Shown here piece by piece: positions 5,678 through 6,228 of a stretch of 6,228 bases of DNA (position 1 is the stretch's first letter; each line of letters begins with the position of its first letter). Location of the stretch: NCBI GenBank assembly GCA_937863945.1, contig CALMIB010000001.1:1-6228 (forward strand). Direction: 5' to 3'. Source of the DNA: an uncultured Longilinea sp. Its GTDB lineage: Bacteria; Chloroflexota; Anaerolineae; Anaerolineales; Anaerolineaceae. The notes under the pieces were generated by a model. It searched no databases, had not been told where the DNA came from, and worked only from the letters and a program-made list of their open reading frames with translations. A program made the translations under genes and the position numbers.

Positions 5678-6228
5678 TCATACACTTTTTCGGCCCAGGA
5701 CCAAAAAGATGATCAACATCAATAATCCAGCCATGCTTACCAAAACAGCCGGCTGCCACCAATCTGGCTGATAGTGGATGACCACAGTGTGGTTGCCGGC
5801 CGGGATCCGGATGCCGCGAAAGGCATAATTTGCCCGGTAGAGAATCACATCCATGCCATCGATGCTGGCCTTCCACCCCGGATACCAGGTATCGGCAATG
5901 CTCAACCATCCATTCACATCCGTGGCAATCGAAATGACCAACCGGTCAGCGCGTTCAGAAAGTATATTGATTTTATCATTGGATTTCAACGAACAATCCA
6001 AAGACTCGACTCCGTCCGTTTCGATAACAATCTGGTCCAATCCGTTTTCAACCATCTGGCGTGTTTTTTCCCAGGCATCCATTTCATCCCTGGCAATCAC
6101 TGCACAGGGAATAAAACGGAAACGCTGACCGCCCTCGATTGGAGTAAATTCAAAAGTCTGGCTCTCATTGGAGGATATGGATTCAATTTCCGTCACGTTC
6201 ATCATTTTCAACCACGGAAGCCTGGCTT
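5678..6228 (-). CDS. YfhO-like multi-pass membrane protein, C-terminal end (5' partial)
   Basis: Only the C-terminal about 183 residues are in the window, and the frame stays open to the right edge. The TTG at 6211 is an internal codon: A-R-L-P-W-L-K-M-M-N-V reads through from the edge. Counting from that codon, about 35-66 contain a segment of the type CAVIARDEMDAWEKTR and IVIETDG. Residues 107-149 contain DTWYPGWKASIDG, YRANYAFRGI and PAGNHTVVIHYQP, which are the hallmark end of YfhO-type proteins. A single predicted membrane helix (about 153-172) follows, then GRKSV. Family members are large, with many N-terminal helices and glycosyltransferase-C-like topology, and are linked to envelope glycan or teichoic-acid glycosylation in some bacteria. 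The visible part is the extracytoplasmic beta-rich domain plus the final anchor. Shared direction and the 16-base gap suggest co-transcription with moxR. The family assignment rests on motif recall; substrate unknown. Confidence 0.85.
   Translation of the reverse strand, partial: ARLPWLKMMNVTEIESISSNESQTFEFTPIEGGQRFRFIPCAVIARDEMDAWEKTRQMVENGLDQIVIETDGVESLDCSLKSNDKINILSERADRLVISIATDVNGWLSIADTWYPGWKASIDGMDVILYRANYAFRGIRIPAGNHTVVIHYQPDWWQPAVLVSMAGLLMLIIFLVLGRKSV

Noticed and set aside
6209..6211. TTG as a start codon for the last gene
   Set aside because: The frame is open beyond it to the edge, and the visible part matches only the C-terminal end of a much larger YfhO-type protein.
1..6228. 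CRISPR array, insertion sequence, tRNA or phage genes
   Set aside because: No spaced direct repeats, transposase, terminal inverted repeats, tRNA-like fold or phage-type proteins were recognised, and there is no intergenic space for them.

Overview
The window is a densely packed stretch of bacterial chromosome with moderate GC. It holds eight protein genes in two convergent blocks and almost no non-coding DNA; the longest gap between genes is 28 bases. No tRNA, rRNA, CRISPR array, insertion sequence, convincing promoter or rho-independent terminator was seen. The gene styles suggest an environmental, probably anaerobic bacterium. I would guess Chloroflexota (Anaerolineae-like), from the YfhO-type membrane protein, the MoxR/DUF58 pair and the PHP/AlbA protein with its distinctive tail. 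This is inference from gene style, not a computed placement.

Plus-strand block (2-3387): the 3' end of lon (ATP-dependent protease, proteolytic domain) overlaps by 23 bases a single-domain response-regulator receiver. Next comes a 585-residue protein joining a PHP phosphoesterase domain, an AlbA_2 (Schlafen-type) putative nucleic-acid-binding domain and an unrecognised C-terminal module. A MogA-type molybdopterin adenylyltransferase and a 72-residue CDGSH iron-sulfur protein follow. Gaps are -23, 9, 4 and 18 bases, and each gene internal to the block has a good Shine-Dalgarno sequence. All five are therefore probably read from one transcript that starts upstream of the window.

Minus-strand block (6228-3416, read right to left): the C-terminal end of a YfhO-like multi-pass membrane protein is followed by a MoxR AAA+ ATPase and then a DUF58 membrane-anchored protein. 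The last two overlap as ATGA. MoxR and DUF58 proteins generally work together as an ATPase and a membrane-bound partner with a VWA-like fold, thought to assemble or activate envelope or metal-dependent proteins. The transglutaminase-like gene that often follows them is absent, because the block ends against the CDGSH gene.

Most of the window is ordinary housekeeping or accessory content. The most unusual item is the PHP-AlbA_2 fusion with its uncharacterised tail, next to an orphan receiver embedded in the end of lon.
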